Assembly: GCF_001577835.2 (NCBI RefSeq)
Contig: NC_029519.1
Span: forward strand, 80,757,067 to 80,821,066
DNA length: 64,000 bases
From: Coturnix japonica
Taxonomy: Eukaryota > Chordata > Aves > Galliformes > Phasianidae
Direction of reading: 5' to 3'
In this document: one piece after another, positions 12,605 to 24,799 of the stretch
How the letters are laid out: each line of letters begins with the position of its first letter
How positions within the stretch are numbered: the stretch's first letter is position 1
Program-made: the position numbers and the translations under genes
The notes under the pieces: generated by a model
What the model saw: only the letters and a program-made list of their open reading frames with translations
What the model was told of the DNA's origin: nothing
The model's database searches: none

Positions 12605-14704
12605 GCAGCCTGGGTGATGACAACAGCAGGGTAAGCAGCACGTTGATAATGATGGCACATCAATAATGAGGTGCCCTGTGACTCCTCTTCCCCATCAGGA
12701 GTAAATTACTGGGCTTCTCACGAGGACAGCTGGTGGTTCATACAGAGAACAAGCACTGGTCATCAACAGCAACCAGAAATCCCTGGCACTTCCCCAGTCA
12801 CATTTCTAAGTGCCTTCCTAGAACTGACTTTCCCATGCCTGTCATGATGAGAGATCCCTGTCCTTCTTCCCCATGCAATAATACCTCTAAGAAAACCATC
12901 CGTCTTTTTAATTTCCTTTGATGCCAGCTCCGTGGGTTTCTTTTTCTCCAAGAGATGGATATCTAAATGGTTGTCTGATTGTTACAGCTGCACAGTTCTA
13001 CAGCTGGAGGTCACCTCCAGGCTTGTTCATAAATAAACCATTACATGTTATTATTTATATAATGTCGGCCGTATGATAAGTGCAACATAAGGCAAATTCA
13101 CTGTGGCAGCCAACTTCCCATCTGTTTTCTTCTTGCAGATTTCTGATGCAGTGAAATGGAACGTGCTCCGTGCTATTGTTCAGCTCTTCCAAGAAGAGAA
13201 ATCGAACCACCTTGCAGCCACTGGGATCCAACCCACCTGAGCATCACCAGTGCCCATGTGAACACATTAGGTGCACGACTGCAGTCTCATTTTCCCCTTT
13301 TCAGCCTTTCAACCTCAGAACTAATGCCTGCGATCATAGTGTTGGTCAACAGTCAGTTTCTGACCCAAGTGATTCTATGATTCAATGAATTACCCAAAAC
13401 AAGGAGAAATTTTCCATCTCTTCTCCGTCTGCCAAGAAATGAAGGCTGGACGTGTCCTGGGCAATGCGCTTTGGGTGTCCCTTCTTCAGCAGTGCTATTG
13501 GGCCAGATGGACCCAGAGGTCCCTTTCCAACCTCAACCACTCTATGATTCTACACTGCAGTGGGGATTCCTGCATCCTCTGAGTTTTCATGATAAGTGCT
13601 GGAGAGACAGGGGTCAGAAGAAATTTTTTCCTGCTACACCAAAAATATCACCAAATTGGGATTCCAATTAGGCAGTGCCTCGGCTGCCCAATTAGACACC
13701 ATTATTAGCGTCTTCCAAGGAGTTTTTTCTACTGAATAAGTAATTCTCACTGCTGGGACAGTCTCTGGTGAGTGCTAATGGCAGCAGATTTGTTATTTTA
13801 ATTGCTTCATTCGTTCTCTGTAAATATTATCAGAAAGTGACCTTTAGCAACTGTTACCATGATACCAAATCCTCCTCCCCTGCCCCAAAGGCTGTTCCAC
13901 GGAGCCCCTGAACTATTTACCTTACATTTAAACCAGCCAGGAGATGTCTCATTCTGGAAGGGCAAAACGGCCAGTCTGCAATGACCCAACATGTGCTGGG
14001 TTTGCACCTACAGCTCTGCTTACCCCTTATATTTTAAGGCAGCGAGATCTGATTGGAAACTGCTGGGATTTGGGAGCATCCTTGTAGCAGAGCTTGCTTC
14101 AGCCCCATAGGTTTTTTGGGAAGGATGGGGTGGTAGTGTTATTTGAAGACCCTACAGCTGCAGTTTGTAGTTAACAGAGCAGGCTGAAGAACTTGCAGAG
14201 GCAAATCAAAGAGGTAAGCGACTGAAGATTTAATTAACTCACAGCTAGAAAACCCACACAATTGTTTTCAAGGTATCAAAAGAGAACATTTTAACATTCA
14301 AGTGTGAAGCCTTTTCCTTTTTTTCATTTCTTTATTTTTTTTTTATGTCAGTGCCTTGTGGATGTAAAAGAAGAGTCTAAATAGAAGCAGAACATTTTGG
14401 CTGACCAGAAGGTTCGGGGGATTTTCAGTGATGTTCACCAGGAAAGGTTGCAATGTTTTCTCTGATTCAGAGCAGCAACGTGATTTGGAAGTGTGGCATC
14501 ATTTCATGCTGAAATCATGCACCCCCCTCCACCCCATAACCCACCAGTGACTGCATCCCATTTACACATCAGGCTGTATCTGTGCAGAGCACTACTCAGT
14601 CATTTAGGGCTGGAAACAAAGAGGGATGCTTCATCTAATAGAGACATAACGATGGTCTGGGGAGGGGGATGGAAAATTGGGTTTCTTATATTCATCCTTT
14701 GGAA
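12605..14704. other. Intergenic block with CR1 remnants only
   Basis: Apart from a CR1 tip near 13362-13388 (AGTGATTCTATGATTCAATG) and the fragment at 13500-13552, no gene, RNA or repeat stands out. The open frames are short and without recognisable content. Confidence 0.55.
13500..13552 (+). mobile_element. CR1 LINE, 3' tip
   Basis: GGGCCAGATGGACCCAGAGG, TCCCTTTCCAACCTCAACCA and CTCTATGATTCTA form the end of a plus-strand CR1 3' UTR. Only about 53 bases are recognisable. Confidence 0.8.
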
Positions 14705-14790
14705 ACTGTGCCACCATCCCTGGAGGTGTTTAAGAACCATGGAAATGTGGGCATGGGGGTGGGGGGGGGTTGGAGATCTTAGAGGTCTAG
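14705..14790 (+). mobile_element. CR1 LINE, tail-less fragment
   Basis: CACCATCCCTGGAGGTGTTT, AAGAACCATGGAAATGTGGG and TTGGAGATCTTAGAGGTC are characteristic of the CR1 3' UTR just before its tail. The normal TCTTTTCCAACCTTAATGAT tail is absent here. A run of ten or more G at 14759-14769 interrupts the copy. Confidence 0.8.
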
Positions 14791-15019
14791 AGAAATTAAT
14801 CAACCCAACAAACACCCTCCTCCTTCACGAATGTAAAGGTATGCAAAGGGGGAAAGAAAAAGATAGATAGAAATGCAATCTTGCGTGGCTGTGAATGGGA
14901 AAGAGGGGAAACTGAGAAAGCAGTGATGGGTAAAGAAAAAAGGATAATGAAGGGGAAAAGGAGGATGTTGGAGGCATACTTGATAGGAAGAACTAAAGCT
15001 CACATCCTCAGGGGTGCTC

Positions 15020-15048
15020 CAAACTTATTGATTCTATGATTCTGCGAT
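15020..15048 (+). mobile_element. CR1 3' tip
   Basis: CCAAACTTATTGATTCTATG followed by ATTCTGCGATGG resembles a CR1 tail. It may be the displaced end of the fragment at 14705-14790 or a separate remnant. It is too short to decide. Confidence 0.5.
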
Positions 15049-15604
15049 GGCCCAGCAATGGCTGGGTTGAGATCTGCCCATCAAATCTACTTACTGGGAT
15101 TACTGCAGCCAATGCAAACCAAAATTCAACTCCTTTCCATATTGGTGTTGCTCATTGGCTTTCCAGGCATGAGGAGCCTCACTGTGCTGCTCTGCTGGGA
15201 GCAGGAGGTCTCAGTCAAGGACAGGGCTCTGCGGACGTCACAACCATATTGTGCCAAATGAGACCGGAGGAGGGATGGTCTGAAGATGGGCAGGTGGCTA
15301 AGAAGGAATTCCAAGAGGTCCAGCCCTTCCAGAGGAGGCAGGAATATCAGAAGTGACAGAGAAGCAAAGAGCTGAAGAGGTGGGTGACGTATTTAGGTGA
15401 AAACCACAGCAACCATCGCTCTGTGCATGTAAGGCATTCTCTAGGTGAGAAAAAAAAAAAACAAAAAGGGATAGAAATGGAGTTTCAACCCAGAAAATTG
15501 CATATTTTATCTCCTGTTTTTAGTGCTGTTAATGTAAAAGAAGAAAAACAAACAGTGAAAGCCAAGAACACCCACCTCTGCGTTGCTGTGCTCGATGGTG
15601 GTGG

Positions 15605-15692
15605 TGGACGATGGGCAGTGGGCTTGGTGGGGACAGGTGGAGGTTGGTGGTCTTGGAGGTCTCTTCCAACCTTCATCATCGGTGACTCAATG
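15605..15692 (+). mobile_element. CR1 LINE, 3' fragment
   Basis: ATGGGCAGTGGGCTTGGTGG, GGTGGTCTTGGAGGTCTCTT and CCAACCTTCATCATCGGTGA followed by CTCAATGACT form a diverged plus-strand CR1 3' end. Confidence 0.75.
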
Positions 15693-15909
15693 ACTATATA
15701 CAAAGTTGTCTCAGTTGTGGATGTCCTGGTAGGATCAGAGATGGGTGGCTATCACACTGTGTTTGGGCACAGGGTTGGAGCTGGTGGCCAATAGCAAAGC
15801 TTTAATGAAGATCTAACCTTCTCACTTGCAAAGGGAATGGATTTGGGTTGTGAAAGTCAAGCAGGCAAGAACAAAACCATCTTTGGCACCATCCCCTTCC
15901 TGTATCAGC

Positions 15910-16016
15910 GTGGTGGATGCTGCTGGTTGGCAACCCCACCTGTGGCAGGGAGGTTGAAACTAGATGATCTTTGAGGTCCTTTCCAACCCAGGCCATGCTA
16001 TGATGATTCTTTGATG
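15910..16016 (+). mobile_element. CR1 LINE, 3' fragment
   Basis: TGCTGCTGGTTGGCAACCCC, GGCAGGGAGGTTGAAACTAG, ATGATCTTTGAGGTCCTTTC and CAACCCAGGCCATGCTATGA form a plus-strand CR1 end. It stands tail to tail with the minus-strand copy that begins 46 bases further on. Confidence 0.9.
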
Positions 16017-16061
16017 CTGAGGGAATTTTCAGACCTGGACAACAAAAGGGGAAGGTTAAAG

Positions 16062-16160
16062 GAATCAAAGAATCAGAGAATCATTATGGTTGGAAATAGA
16101 CCACTGAGATCACCAAGTCCAACCCTTAAGACATCCCCACTATGTCCTTAAGGAGGACTG
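16062..16160 (-). mobile_element. CR1 LINE, 3' fragment
   Basis: AATCAAAGAATCAGAGAATC, ATTATGGTTGGAAATAGACC and ACTGAGATCACCAAGTCCAA are a CR1 3' end read backwards. It fades after CCCACTATGTCC. Confidence 0.85.
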
Positions 16161-19100
16161 ACCTCTGTTTCAATGAAAAGATGAAATGGATGAATTGCAT
16201 GCAGGCTGGAGAGACATCACCCTGACTTTGCCCTTCCGTCATGGAAACAAGCAAAGCAACGTGTCGTAGATTAGTTCATTTTCCATCACGAAAAGGTCAT
16301 TTACTATTAACCATCCCCGTTAATATCCTGCACTGCCTGGTAATGAAATATTTAATGCTGAGGTCTTTATGCTGCCCTTCAACTTGCCAAGACCACAAGG
16401 ATATGAATGAGGATATTAATTGCAGCAAAAGAAAGATGAGACCTGGAGAGGTCAGAGAAGTGTCTCAGGAGGAGCCCGGGAGCAGCAAAAGCAGAACTTT
16501 TGCAATGAACATGTTATTTCCATGGAAATGAGGCGTCTCTGGAACGGAGAGCAGGTCTGCAGCCAACCTAACTGGTAAGCCCAACATCCCCGAGGGACTC
16601 AGAGCAGACAGCTCCACAATCAGCTCTGCCGCACCAGTTCATGTGTATTGATGGTAATTTTTCCACCTTTATTTTATTCTCAGAATCCCTCTGTGTGGCA
16701 GCACAAGGCTCCATTTTTTTCCCAGCTCTGGAGTAGAGCAGCCAAGGAAGGGATAACCCTTCGGTCCTGCTCTGCACTTAAACACGAAGAGTATCAGTGC
16801 AGGGAGTTGATGCTTAATGGGGCTGAGACATAGCTGCAACGTCTAAGGATATTTTTTCCTTTAGGTTTCTCTCCATAGAAGAAATGCTATTGATTTTTCT
16901 TCTGTTGATCTGTCTGGATTTCCCCCCCTTCAGCCGCGCTCCTGAGTCATCTGTAGCTCAGCACAGGCAGTGACGACAAGTGATGCTGACCCAACTCCAG
17001 CTCCAAAGCAAACCCAACCCTCCCAGAGCCCTCAGCCTCCCTTTGCAGAGAGAATCTCTCTGCCTCCTCTGCTGTCAAGTGGGATTAGGGGAAAAAAAAA
17101 TCCTATTTTTTTTCCTCTGTGACCTGTCTGGCTTCATAAATCATTCATGTAATTCCTGGCTTCTTCGAGATGAAGTGGGTTCAGTTCATCTTCAATAGAC
17201 AAAAGAATGGTTCTTGTTGGCTTTACGCACAGATTTTGAGGCTGAAATGGGTAATTGCATCTGTGTAACTGGACGCCCAAAAGAATTCAGGCCATAGGAT
17301 TTGGCTGAATTAATTTGCAACTCGAGCTCACAAGTTTTAGAAGAGGATTGCATGGAAGAAACCCAGGGCCCCATTGCAGGCCTGTGGATTCATGCGCAAA
17401 GGGGTAACTGCAGACAGGCAGATGTCCTTCTGAGCACCCAAGAACAGGAGCCCCCATAGCACAGAAGTCCTGCAGTGTGCCTGCTCTGTTGGGCTCAGCT
17501 TCAGGAGGTCACTCAAATATGTGCTTCATTGCAGATCCATGCTTTAACTCCTACTATGAGCACCAAGGAGGATGCAATCTGCAGTTTCCAGGGTATTAAT
17601 CTGGAGCTCTTTATGAACCCCAAGCAAAGGGGAAGCACTTCATTTCTCACCAATAAACACGTTTCTTTGGTTAATAAAATATGACTCCACCTAGAAGGAC
17701 TCAAGAAGTCCTTTGATTTGAGCTCCTTGAGCAGAAATCAAGCTGCCTCCAGCCATCCTTGGACAGGAGGAGTGGATGGGGACAGAATAACTTTATACAG
17801 CTGCTGGTAATAAATTATTAAAACCTTTATGAATGCAACATATTATCTGTCCCAGTGCCTTCAGGCGTTTTCTGTTCCTTTTGTGCTTCCAAAGCAATTA
17901 ATCTTGCAACTTCTTATTGCTTTCAGAGCCGGTGTTACAAGTCTGGAGTATGTGTGAAAATGGGAGGAATTGCGGATGACAAGTGGCAGACGAGCTGCGG
18001 CGGCCGTCCTGCCCATTGCTGTGGGTTTGCAGGACGGGGCTGTCCTCAGCAGGACGCCTTCTGGAGTTTTGCCTACTGGAAAATGCAAGTTCCCCATGCT
18101 GGGGCTCTTCTCCTTTTCTTGGAGAGCTGTTAGACAGCACATCTTCCTTGCCAGCCCTCTATTAATCATATTACTCCCATTCTCACCTGCGGACCCCTGC
18201 AGTCACTTGTTCTTGGGTTGGCTAATGGCCGTTCCACATGCCTCATGACCTCTCTCCTCTCCTCTCTCCTCTCTCTCCCCTCCTCTCCTCTCTTCTCTCT
18301 CCCTCTTTCTCTCTCTCCTCTCTCCCTCCCCTCCTCTCCTCTCTTCTTCCTGTCTCCTCTCCGTCCCTCCCCCATCCAGATTCAGGCCAACCTTGGGTAT
18401 GGGCAGGGGGAGAAGCATTCAAGTGGCTTCATGACGCTGCTCCTTTTGATTGTAGCATGGGGTTGATGGCATCCTATAGAGCTCTGAGACCAGTGCAAGG
18501 CAGGCTGATGGCTTCCCCAGCAAAACAGGGCTTTCCACCTGGAAATCTGGATTCAGTAACTGTCCAGATAATGATGTTCTTGCTGGTGATATCCCCGTCC
18601 CATAGCAGGGCTGGGGAGCAGCGGGGTTTGCAGAGCAGCCAGGAGATGGAGCCCACATCCAAGGCACCAGGAGCTGGACTTCTCACCCAGTCAACCCCAC
18701 AGCAAGAAGCCCTGAGCAGGGAGGTGGAAGAATGGCCCCATCCCAGCACATGGGATCTCGAAGACACTCTGGCTCCAGTATAGAACATTTCCTGGTGAAT
18801 CCTTCTTCCCTCTATGGAGAAACGCCCCAGCACATCCCGCCGCCCGTGGGGCCCCCTGCTCATAATGCCCTTTTATAAGGCTTCACAAAGCCCTTCTTGG
18901 TTCACATCCAGGCTGCTAGGAAAGGTTGCCAAGGATGTCTCTGCAAACAATAAGGGGCCTCTGTTTGTAAGGCGGCTGTGGTCACAAAACGCTTTTTTTT
19001 TTGTGGCCTCCAAATGAAAATAGCTGCTTCTTTCCCAGCAGATCTCCTAATTCTGTGTCTTCAAGTCACATCTGATTGCTGAAGCACACAAGGGCCATTC

Positions 19101-19639
19101 TGCAGGCAATGATACCACTCGGGGGAAGAGAGTCCTCTCTCTTTGCTAACGTCCTTTGCCAGCTGAATCCTTGCTGCAAGCTTTTTTATTGCTGGTGGAG
19201 CCCAAGAGCCTCAAGGAACAGTTGGCTTCACCTGGCAATGCTCTTCCCAATGTGGCTCTGCCAATCAATCAGTGCAGCAGGACAGAAATCCTGCAGGACT
19301 CCGTGATGATGTGCAATTGAGAGGACCAGGTTGTGCTTGGCCTTGTGTACCAGAGGGTGCACAAGTAAATTTCCATCTGCAGTCACTGCTGCACATGGCT
19401 GTTAGCATTTATTCAGCATGCATGAAAGCAAGTAGCTCCTCCCAAAGCTCAAACAAGTGTCCTCTCAAAGTGAAGGTTCCTCAAAATCTCTCTAGAAAAC
19501 ACTGTCATTTCCTGCCTGGTTGCACAGGACTTTCCCTTTAAGGGTCTCTTCTGTGTTTTCCATTGCCCTGCGGTCCAACAATAGAAGGTACAGGAAAGTA
19601 CCAAACCAATGGTGTGAATCATAGAATCACGGAACCACA
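16161..19639. other. Intergenic block, no gene seen
   Basis: No gene is recognised. The block contains the pyrimidine tract at 18249-18351 and a locally CpG-richer stretch near 17985-18060. An open frame across 17855-18133 has several cysteines and is discussed as a finding, but I cannot support it as a gene. Confidence 0.5.
18249..18351. repeat. Pure pyrimidine (CT)-rich tract, 103 bp
   Basis: There is no purine on the plus strand from 18249 to 18351. The core CCCCTCCTCTCCTCTCTTCT occurs twice, so the tract looks internally duplicated. Such tracts can adopt triplex structures and are length-variable. The long open frames covering it are low-complexity artefacts. Confidence 0.95.
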
Positions 19640-19742
19640 TTTAGATGCTGTACGTGGGGACGTGGTTTAGTGAGGACTATTGGTAATAGGTGGATGGCTG
19701 GACTGGGTGATCTTCAAGGTTTCTTCCAACCTCAATGATTCT
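19640..19742 (+). mobile_element. CR1 LINE, 3' fragment
   Basis: CGTGGTTTAGTGAGGACTAT, TAGGTGGATGGCTGGACTGG, GTGATCTTCAAGGTTTCTTC and CAACCTCAATGATTCTA form a plus-strand CR1 end. Its tail abuts the opposite-strand copy at 19743 directly. A minus-strand tail scrap, AATCATAGAATCACGG, lies just to its left (19617-19634). Confidence 0.9.
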
Positions 19743-19930
19743 AAGGTTGGAAAACAGCTCTAAGATCCCCAAGTCCAACCCCACCCCACCATGCCCACTG
19801 ACCACATCCCTCAGTGCCACATCTCCATGTTTCCTGAACACCTCCAGGGATGGTGACCCCACTACTTCAAGCTGTGCCAGTGCTTGGCCACTCCTTTGGA
19901 GAAGAAATGTTTCCTGCTATCCAACCCAAA
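19743..19930 (-). mobile_element. CR1 LINE, 3' fragment
   Basis: AAGGTTGGAAAACAGCTCTA, AGATCCCCAAGTCCAACCCC, ATCTCCATGTTTCCTGAACA, CCTCCAGGGATGGTGACCCC and GGAGAAGAAATGTTTCCTGC form a minus-strand CR1 3' UTR of nearly 190 bases. It joins the preceding plus copy with no spacer, and its octamer tail is reduced or shared with that copy. Confidence 0.92.
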
Positions 19931-21479
19931 AAGGGAAGGGAAGCACAGAGATTACAGGCAGTCTGCTGAGCCCAGCGGATGAACACGCTGCCAAAAGTCC
20001 AAGTCTGCTACAGAGCTGGGTTTCCTGGGAAGAGGAAGGCAGAGTTTTGTTTGTATCCTTTAAGCGTTGGGGCTGCCCAGACATGGAAAAGATGCCATTT
20101 GGAGCAGAAAGATGTGCAGCTCGCCGCTGCCTTCCAGCACTGACTATCTGCCAGCACGTGGGCTCACATGGGGAATTGGGGATAAATGCAGGCTTTTCTT
20201 TCCTTGGTTGAACTGCTAAAGCCCTGTAGAGCTGAGAACACCGCTCTGCAGGCAGACAGATCCAGGGATGCAAGATTTATGAGCACATGTTGCTGCGTAC
20301 CCATCTGACCGACGCTTCTCATCCCAATGTGCTTTTCCAGCCTCACTCCCTAAAGAGCGACATTGTCTATTAATTAACCTAAATGGTGGAACACATGCTT
20401 TCCTCTTAGCGAATGATAAACAAAACCAGATGACCCGTGGATGAAAAATAAGGTGGTGACGTGCTCCAGGCAACGTTGTTCTATGATAAAATGATACCGT
20501 CAGTGCAGGATGGATGGTCCTACCATAAAAAATGAGGCAGGGGAGTGATGGGCTTGGCTTACAGACATTGAGCAACCTGACACGAGCTTAAATAAATCAG
20601 TGCAGGAACTCATCGGGGCCAAGAAGGGACCAGAATCCACAATGGCAGTGCAGCACTGAGCATCATTTCCATGGAGCGACCACTAGTTTTGTGCAATGAG
20701 TTTAGTGGCCTCCACAGATTACAAAGCTGTCGTGGTGAGTAATTGCCTCCTTTCCTGTTAATATTGGAAGGATTTGATGGTGGAGACCGAACCCCTCCCT
20801 TCCCATTTCATGCTAGTTGTGGGCTGAACTGCTTGGACAGAGGCTCGTTCTGCTGGCGAGTCCTCCAGGACTCATCTCTATGTAATACAAATCCATTTAT
20901 ATTGGGAATATTCTCTCCTGACCCACAGCAAAGGGTGACTGATTTCCAGCCTGAAGAACAGCACTGAGGCAAAACAGACCACAACCCTCCATGCAAACAC
21001 AGTGAGCTCCTATGTGCCATAAATTCATGACCCTGATAGCTCCGGGCAAAACTTGCAGAGGAATTGGAAAGATTTGTCTTTAGATTGTGCTGAATTCACC
21101 TTTTTTTTTCTCCCATTACTGCGTTAATTGTTGTACCTGAAGAGTGTGGAGGAAAAAGGAGCAGCAGCAGCACGAGGATTTATACTGCAGCACTGCTTGC
21201 TTGTCAGCCCTTCCTCTCTTGTTCTCTACAGCTACATGGGATGTGAATATTTTTCTCAGTGTTCATGATATTGATTTGATGTAGGTCTGCAGGAGAGACA
21301 CCAGAAGGATCTGACTGCTGGACTAAGACCTTCAGCCATCTCTGATCCAGGCTGGGATGTCACAGCTGACCGCAGCAACTTAAAACACACAGCAAGCCTG
21401 ACCAGCCCCTCTGCGACAGCCCCACAGGAGAAACTTTCTTCCATGGTCATTGCCCTGGATGCTGCTGCAAAGCCAGTTC

Positions 21480-21685
21480 ATGGAACCACAGAATGATTTG
21501 GGTTGGAAGAATCCTTAAAGCCCACCCAGTCCTAAATCCCGTGGTCGGGGCCACCTCCCAGCACAGCAAATTGCTCAGAGCTCCATCCAACTCAGCCTTG
21601 AGCACCTTCAGGGATGGGGCAGACAAAGCTTCTCTGGACAGTCTGTGCCACTGCATCACCATTTTCATGTTAAACAATCCCTGAC
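21480..21685 (-). mobile_element. CR1 LINE, 3' fragment
   Basis: TGGAACCACAGAATGATTTG, GGTTGGAAGAATCCTTAAAG, CCATCCAACTCAGCCTTGAG and CACCTTCAGGGATGGGGCAG followed by GTGCCACTGCATCACC form a minus-strand CR1 end with moderate divergence. Confidence 0.88.
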
Positions 21686-22307
21686 CACCTCATTAACAGG
21701 CTTTACCACCATGGGACAGCCTCAGCCCTTGACTCCCCTCTTATTCTTTCTATCTCAGTGTTAACTGTGGGCTCTCCAGAAGGAGTAGGGAGGTAGAATG
21801 AAACACACCATCGTTTCTATGAAATCTCAATGCCCCCAGGGCTGAGACTGGGCTATTTAGGAGAAGCATTGCTTGGAGACTGACAGCAAGAGGAAAGGTT
21901 TTTGCTGGAGGGCAATACAGAGAGTAATGAGGGAAAATGGCAACGTAGCTGAGATGCTTGCAGTGCAAGGTTCTGCTGGCATCATTGATCTAAACATAGG
22001 CACAAGCAACAGCACTGGCCAGGCAAGAGAGAAATCCACATCTGTGTGCTGTGTGTGTGTGTGACATGGATGGAAAGGCAGGAGGATACCCATCAATTCC
22101 GTGCAGCTATGCAATCCATAGGTGCTATTACCTCTATGAGGGTCTCCATCACGAGCCACTGCACACAGTTTCCTTAGGGACACCACAGTGGCAACCACTT
22201 GCTCCTCCATGGAGAGGATACTCTGCCTGTGCTGTCAGTGGGACAAATAACCCAGAAACCTGCTGCCTTCCCATCAGTTTTCTTTGGCCAAACACAAGTA
22301 AAATCAC

Positions 22308-22375
22308 AAAATCATAGAATCATTAAGGTTGGAAAAGATCACTAAAGATCATCTGCTGCACCCAGTCCTGATGGC
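22308..22375 (-). mobile_element. CR1 LINE, 3' fragment
   Basis: AAATCATAGAATCATTAAGG, TTGGAAAAGATCACTAAAGA and TCATCTGCTGCACCCAGTCC are the terminal 68 or so bases of a minus-strand CR1. Confidence 0.88.
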
Positions 22376-24799
22376 CAAAGGTGCCAGGAGCGAAGTGGGT
22401 GCAAGAGAGGAGGAAGAAGATGGAGCCACCAGCAGTTCAGTGCTGAAAGAAGATCTCTCATAGAGGGAATTACAAAGCAAGTGAGGCCTTTTGTCAGTGC
22501 ATCAGTTCAGCTCTGGCAATTCCTGACTGCAGGGTAGGAGAGGGTTAAAAGAAAGCTCTGAGCAAGGCCTCAGACTGCATGGGATGATCTCAAGGACAAG
22601 CTGCAATCTCCCCAGAAGGCCTCCTACCCTTTTGACCAGGCTGGAAAGAGAATGTCTCTCATCATTAAAGTCAATTCTTCCAGGATGGCAAGGAGGGGCA
22701 TTTTCATGGCTGATTAGCTTTGTAAAGCTCAGGCCAATTCAGCTGTATATAGAAAGGCAGATATATTGCCTTTCTGCCCTGCAACAGCCGGAGCAGGCAA
22801 TCAGTGTGCAGAGAGTGGAAGCCACAAGAATAGATCCAGCCGGGGACTGAAGGAAGTCACAGAGCTCAAAAGCCACATTTGAAGTCCTGAAGTTTCCTGG
22901 CCACATTCTTGGTCCCTATTCTGCCACTCTGTAGTGGGTGAATATGACCTGAACTGTATCTGGGGAGCTATGCCAGCTATAGCAGCCCACATGTACAATG
23001 GATGAAGGCAACAAATCCACAGGGCCGGGGTGGAGGATCTCAAGTCTTGTGTATTGATCCAATGGCTTCTTCACCCAGCTGATATTGGAGCTTCATTTTC
23101 TTGATCGTGCCCTGAGAAACATTCTTCTGCTGGCTAACCTGAATGCCACTCGTTTCAATTTAAGTGCATGGTCGTCAACTGGGATGACATCATTGGTCAT
23201 CCCAATGGGTTCTCCTTCCTTTGCTGATGGCTTCTCACCCCACCTTGTGTCCAAAGAAATGCCCATCCCAACACCAAGACGAGCTCCCCTTCCAAAGCCT
23301 GGTTAATCCTTATGCCTCTACTATGGGATACCAGGCTGAAGCAAACATCAGCAGTCCCAACTTGTAGACTGTGTGTTCCCCAGCAGCTTTCTGAACTTCT
23401 CTACCCATCAGCCAGGAGTCCATCGTGGTCTGTTTGCTCATGCAGAAGAAGAAGCTGTAAAAAAGTGAATGGAAATGGGAACAATACATTAATGACAGAG
23501 CAGCTCTTGCAGAAATATCCACTCTCCCGCGCAGATGCCAGACACCCATTGATCACAGCATGGTGTCTGTGTGCAAATTAAGGGGTTTGGGTGTTAAAGC
23601 TACGGCAAAGGATGTGGAAAAAGGCTGGCATCTGGCTATCTGCAGTGATGCATTTCCCCTTCACCTCTATCCTGGCATTTTTATAAGACAGTGTAACAAG
23701 TTTTATATTCAACAGCGGCATTCACTGTTTATTTAAGTAATAACCATCGAGCTCGCAGACATTTCCTGGAGATAACCTTCTGGTGGGGGAGCTTTCGTGC
23801 TCTAACTGCTCATCAATCCCCCCAGAGAATATCCTCCTTTGACACCATTACTGAGACTGCTATACGAGCACCGCTGGGACTCCAAAGCCAACGTTTAATG
23901 GCAGGTTGTTATATTCCAGCACTTAATTATCGCCGGGTGCTTGTTGTGTGTCTCTAAAATCACTCCTGATGATCCCCACTCTCACCCCCCTCCCCTCCAA
24001 CCCATGCCTCCCAGTGAAACCCATTCAGCCGTTTGCTCCGTTTGCCCTAAAGCAGATCCTTCGCTAAAGGAAAATGGAAACAATCATCAAAATATTTCAT
24101 GTGCCCGGCTATGAAAAAGAGTCCCTTGACACAATCATGAGATCTCTGTGTGAGCCGAAGGGACGTGTGCTGCCCTGAGGGGAAGGGTTATTTATGGCAC
24201 CTCTCCAACAGCACACTGGGACTTTTTCCACAAACCATCACTGCTGGGGTCATTTTCCAGCTCATCCCTCAAACACATCATCCTCGTGACTCCATCCTTC
24301 CCCTGCCTCGCAGGCTGAGCCCGTACCAAACAACAGCTCCTTCTTTTCCATTTTAATTCCTTTCTCCAATGAGCTGCATCCTTTGCGACCCTCAGAGTTT
24401 GGTATTTTTGTTTGCTTTTGCCTTAATTCTCTCCTCACTATTGCTTACAAGGACATCCCTTGCTGAAGTTTATACACACACACACAGCACATGTAATGTC
24501 CTCAATGAATTGAGCACTGGACCATTTCGGCCACCAGCTGTATGCTTACATTACGCTCGGCAGCAGAAAAATCCAATACTCTTTTCACCAATACATTGCC
24601 ATTATAAGTGCATTGATCTCTTTTAAAACTAATGGCAGGATGCAATATGTCTCATTACGAGATGGGCTTCAATAGTATTTCAAAGAAAACACGTGACCAT
24701 TAGTCAGTGAAAGTGATGTGGGACTCTGGCTTCTCCATCCTGGAATCCCTAAAGCTGAAATTGGAAGGGACCCATCTGGTCCAACATCCTGCTCAAGGA

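Larger units (their letters stand above)
19931..24799. other. Intergenic block, mostly unique sequence
   Basis: Outside the CR1 pieces at 21480 and 22308 this block reads as unique DNA without a recognisable gene. A stretch around 23640-24200 is free of recognisable repeats and could hold regulatory DNA, but nothing in the sequence alone shows that. Confidence 0.5.

Noticed and set aside
18238-18783. Open frame of 181 codons on the plus strand
   Set aside because: Its first third is the pyrimidine tract, read as Ser/Leu/Pro repeats. Low-complexity DNA keeps the frame open.
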